This document shows, piece after piece, positions 16,036 through 18,858 of a stretch of 18,858 nucleotides of DNA. The stretch comes from DATBAK01 sp036787815 (GTDB lineage: Bacteria > Actinomycetota > Acidimicrobiia > IMCC26256 > PALSA-610). Both the position numbers and the translations under genes were made by a program. The notes beneath the pieces are model-generated. The model did not search any database, was not told where the DNA came from, and saw only the letters and a list, made by a program, of their open reading frames with translations. The stretch lies in NCBI GenBank assembly GCA_036787815.1, contig DAIQOP010000045.1, positions 1 to 18,858 on the forward strand, written 5' to 3'. Numbering within the stretch: the stretch's first letter is position 1; every line of letters begins with the position of its first letter.

Positions 16036-16042
16036 TCCCGCC

Positions 16043-16516
16043 ATGAGGTTCCAGACGTATCGACGCGTGAGGCACGGGGCGATCACGGCACTCGTGCTGG
16101 TTCCGTTGGCGGTGGTCGGCGCCATGCTCCTGCCGGCGAACGCGCAGGACGGCAAGGTCAAGACCCCGGGCAAGGTGATCGCGTCGTGGAACGCCTCGGC
16201 GAGCGGCGTGAACACCATGGCCTACCGGACCGTCTGGGACCCGACGGCCCAGGGCCGGAACATGCCGGCGAGCTACCGCGGCGCGGTCGTCATCCAGCGG
16301 CTGAGCTTCAACGGCTGGAAGTCCGGGATGATGCTCACGCCCGACGGCGCGCGCGACCTCGCGGTGCGGATCATCCTCCAGCTGCACGGCGCGACGGGCA
16401 GCATCCAGATCTGGAACCACTGGAACGGAGCGCTGAACGCCACCGACATGAAGTTCTCCGCGCCCGTCGCCTACGGCCTCGCGTACCACCTCCTGGTCTC
16501 GGCCGACGGCCACTGA
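16043..16516 (+). CDS. secreted protein of unknown function
   Basis: 157 residues from ATG 16043, with AAGGGGGA as ribosome binding site. A signal peptide is clear: basic MRFQTYRRVRHG, hydrophobic ITALVLVPLAVVGAMLL, and a probable cleavage after ANA or AQ near residue 34-36, with no lipobox Cys. The mature part of about 120 residues has many aromatic and glycine residues (ASWNASASGVNTMAYRTVWD, then QIWNHWNGALNATDMKF and APVAYGLAYHLLVSADGH) and no Cys, suggesting a beta-rich exported domain. I do not recognise the family. It is followed by a strong terminator and has no gene partner on its strand. The longer frame starting in selC (15740) is discounted because it runs through the tRNA. Confidence 0.75.
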   Translation: MRFQTYRRVRHGAITALVLVPLAVVGAMLLPANAQDGKVKTPGKVIASWNASASGVNTMAYRTVWDPTAQGRNMPASYRGAVVIQRLSFNGWKSGMMLTPDGARDLAVRIILQLHGATGSIQIWNHWNGALNATDMKFSAPVAYGLAYHLLVSADGH

Positions 16517-16559
16517 CCGACGAAGCGAACGCTCCACCCACGCACGACCCCGAACGTAC

Positions 16560-16591
16560 GAAGTGCGGGCCGCACATGCGGCCCGCACTTC
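16560..16591. terminator. very strong bidirectional hairpin terminator
   Basis: GAAGTGCGGGCCGC and GCGGCCCGCACTTC form a perfect 14-bp stem with an ACAT loop, between the convergent secreted-protein and sigma-factor genes, followed on the plus strand by TCGTTTCGG. It should end transcription from both. Confidence 0.9.
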
Positions 16592-16631
16592 TCGTTTCGG
16601 AACCTGGAGGCGCCCGGGCAACGGGCCCGGG

Positions 16632-17567
<936 letters not shown>

Positions 17568-17767
17568 CGAAGCAATCCCTTTTGTCGGAACTCGGACGGT
17601 TTGGGCAGAAAACGGGGAGAAAGAAGACTCCGGACGGCTTTACGGCCCGATGCTCCCGTCAACGCCGCTCGGTGTCTTTGTAGGATACGGGCCGAGTCAA
17701 GCGGACTACGAAGGCGAACAGCGTCGTTGTCCTGCGCATTCCGGGTGCGAGACGGGGGACCCCAAGT
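17568..17767. promoter_or_regulatory. divergent promoter region of sigma-factor and ABM-like genes
   Basis: Two hundred bases, AT-richer than the neighbouring genes. TTGACT (17700-17695, minus) and TTGACG (17662-17657, minus) look like -35 boxes for the sigma gene, but no hexamer of TANNNT type stands at 16-18 bases from either. TATCCT (17687-17682, minus) and TAGGAT (17681-17686, plus) overlap on opposite strands, as in closely spaced divergent promoters. Transcription starts cannot be fixed by eye. Confidence 0.4.
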
Positions 17768-18088
17768 ATGGCGGAGGATCCCGAGCTCGCGGTGCTGACG
17801 GCCCGGTTCGATCCAATGCCCGGTTCCGAGCAGCCGCTCATGGCGATCCTCGCCCGGTACGTGGTGGTGACCCGCCAGTCGGCGGCGTGCCGGAACATCG
17901 ACCTCCTGGCCTCCGCATCGCTGCCGGGCCGGCTGCTCCTCGTCGAGAAGTGGGCATCCGCGACCGACGCCCGCTCCCACCTCGACTCCCCGGAGATGGC
18001 CGAGATGGCCGCGGCGGCGGTCGCCCACCTCGCCGTCCGCCCCGAGGTCGACCTCTACGACACGATCAGCGCCCACGACCTGCACTGA
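17768..18088 (+). CDS. small ABM-like (antibiotic biosynthesis monooxygenase) domain protein
   Basis: 106 residues from ATG 17768 with GGGGGA (17754-17759) as ribosome binding site. The pattern is the dimeric alpha-beta barrel: strand AVLTARFDPMPG, helix EQPLMAILARYVVVTRQSAACRNIDLLAS, strand GRLLLVEKWAS, helix TDARSHLDSPEMAEMAAAAVAHL, last strand VDLYD. The 'RLLLVEKW...DARSHLDSPEM' segment is the usual centre of ABM proteins (quinol monooxygenase YgiN, heme-degrading IsdG relatives), in which conserved Trp and His contact the substrate. These are cofactor-free oxygenases of small aromatic substrates, but many members are uncharacterised. It is transcribed divergently from the sigma gene and has no operon partner visible. 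Confidence 0.82.
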   Translation: MAEDPELAVLTARFDPMPGSEQPLMAILARYVVVTRQSAACRNIDLLASASLPGRLLLVEKWASATDARSHLDSPEMAEMAAAAVAHLAVRPEVDLYDTISAHDLH

Positions 18089-18129
18089 ACCGGCCCCGTC
18101 CCGTGGGTAACCGGCCCCGTCCCGTGGGT
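18088..18129. repeat. two-copy 21-bp tandem repeat directly after the ABM-like gene
   Basis: Two exact 21-base copies (18088-18108 and 18109-18129), with a degenerate partial third. The first begins at the A of the TGA stop codon. The minus strand reads as repeated TGRGR-type peptide, which is a shadow. Confidence 0.85.
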
Positions 18130-18205
18130 AACGGGCTCGTGGGCGACGGATCGAACGGTCTCGGGTGCGGGCCGCGGCCGCGGCCGCGGGTGCGACCATG
18201 GAGCG

Positions 18206-18858
18206 ATGGCACGGACGCCACTGACCCGCGCGCTGCGCCGACGCGTTCGGGCCCATGAGATCGCCCGGCGCACGGGGATGCCGCTCGACGAGGTGCTCGA
18301 CGGTGCGCCGACCCCCGGCGCGCCGACACCGCCGGGGCGGCAGATCTCGCGGCGCGAGGTGCTCGCCGGGACCGCGGCCGGCGGCGCCGCACTCGCATTG
18401 TCCGGAGTCGCCGGCCGATTGCCGCGTGCCGCAGCGCGTGGGGCGCCCCGCATCGTCGTCGTCGGCGCCGGTGGCGCCGGCACGCGGTGCGCGCACGCGC
18501 TCTGGGAACGCGGCATCCGCTCGACGGTCTACGACGCGGCCGACCGGATCGGCGGGCGCATGTGGACCCTGCGCGGCTTCCTCGCCGGCGGCCAGATCGG
18601 CGAGCACGGTGGCGGCTTCGTGTCGAGCGAGCACTCGCACATGCGGGCGCTGGTCGCGCGCTTCGGGCTCGCGCTCGAAGACGTGAACGGCGGCTCGCAA
18701 CCCGGGTATCCCGACACCTTCGTCGTCGACGGTGCGCGCTACCGAGTCTCCGACATCGACGCCGATTGGGCTGACGCGTACGACGCGTGCAGCCCCTACT
18801 TGCGCCTCAAGAGGTCGGTGGGGACCTTGGAGACGGGGCGGTCGGCGGCGCCGGTCTC
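18206..18858 (+). CDS. Tat-exported flavin amine oxidase (5' part, runs off the window)
   Basis: From ATG 18206 (ATG 18198 is out of frame), at least 217 codons with no stop before the window ends. A 45-residue basic and Pro-rich leader precedes the twin-arginine signal SRREVL (48-53) and a hydrophobic stretch (AGTAAGGAALALSGVAG). Next is the FAD-binding Rossmann motif RIVVVGAGGAGTRCAHALWERG (82-103, GxGxxG), then DAADRIGGRMWTL, which is the GG-R doublet typical of monoamine/polyamine oxidases, and ending IGEHGGGFVSSEHSHMRALVARFGLALED. These are the normal first motifs of flavin-containing amine oxidases, which oxidise amines outside the cytoplasm when Tat-exported. The last 20 residues (from about 194) look less like the family; see the findings. 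Confidence 0.85.
   Translation, partial: MARTPLTRALRRRVRAHEIARRTGMPLDEVLDGAPTPGAPTPPGRQISRREVLAGTAAGGAALALSGVAGRLPRAAARGAPRIVVVGAGGAGTRCAHALWERGIRSTVYDAADRIGGRMWTLRGFLAGGQIGEHGGGFVSSEHSHMRALVARFGLALEDVNGGSQPGYPDTFVVDGARYRVSDIDADWADAYDACSPYLRLKRSVGTLETGRSAAPV
18796..18858 (-). CDS. possible 3' end of a convergent gene (partial, uncertain)
   Basis: On the minus strand, from the window edge to a TAG at 18798-18796, the frame reads ETGAADRPVSKVPTDLLRRK with nearly every third base C or G and a preference for C-ending codons, the usual pattern of coding strands in this window. It would be the last 20 residues of a gene entering from the right. It overlaps the amine oxidase frame, so one of the two is a shadow or the junction is misassembled. 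Confidence 0.22.
   Translation of the reverse strand, partial: ETGAADRPVSKVPTDLLRRK

Noticed and set aside
15740..16042. An N-terminal extension of the secreted protein beginning inside the tRNA
   Set aside because: It would be translated through selC. The ATG at 16043 has a ribosome binding site and begins a proper signal peptide.
18066..18398. Minus-strand protein with repeated TGRGR residues
   Set aside because: It is a translation of the 21-bp DNA repeat opposite the ABM and oxidase genes, without a ribosome binding site.

Overview
The window is a strongly GC-rich bacterial chromosome segment. It most likely comes from a high-GC Actinobacterium, quite possibly an uncultured lineage such as Acidimicrobiia (inference). 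Two blocks reproduce gene orders I remember from Mycobacterium tuberculosis: a tad pilus cluster followed by a divergent HAD hydrolase (like Rv3660c to Rv3654c plus Rv3661), and an APC permease divergent from two TrkA/RCK proteins with an OB-fold gene nearby (like Rv2690c to Rv2694c). A 100-N scaffold gap flanked by identical 55-base ends shows that this is draft, probably metagenomic, assembly.

Layout. 81-3103 (minus): a DtxR-family regulator translationally coupled to a K+-independent-type proton-pumping pyrophosphatase, hppA. 3158-5472 (minus) and 5571-6904 (plus): a potassium module, with a KimA-like APC transporter plus an OB-fold protein divergent from two single-domain TrkA/RCK regulators. 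6999-8796 (plus): a lipoprotein and a LytR-CpsA-Psr (LCP) wall-polymer transferase; the assembly gap lies at the 3' end of the LCP gene, but the gene reads intact once the duplicated end is collapsed. 8841-8976: a degenerate two-copy repeat that carries the stop codon of the last tad gene. 8936-13564 (minus): a seven-gene tad/Flp pilus operon (TadZ/Ssd, TadA, TadB, TadC, Flp-like pilin, TadE, TadG/Rv3654c-like).

13715-15480 (plus): a HAD-IB phosphatase and a PLP enzyme of the D-cysteine desulfhydrase/ACC deaminase family, ending at a strong terminator. 15542-15616 (minus): a 24-residue membrane microprotein. 15722-15815 (plus): a selenocysteine tRNA (selC, anticodon TCA), the most informative single feature, because it implies that the organism makes selenoproteins although no selA, selB, selD or selenoprotein gene is present here. 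16043-16516 (plus): an unrecognised secreted protein, convergent through a very strong hairpin terminator with an RpoD/SigA-family sigma factor (16632-17567, minus). 17768-18088 (plus): an ABM-like small protein. 18206 to the end (plus): the start of a Tat-exported flavin amine oxidase.

Many adjacent genes overlap by 4 bases (ATGA or GTGA), which indicates tight translational coupling. Intergenic space is small and no gene-free stretch exceeds 300 bases. I found no insertion sequence, CRISPR array, phage or recombinase gene, so the region looks like core genome with a few unusual local structures.
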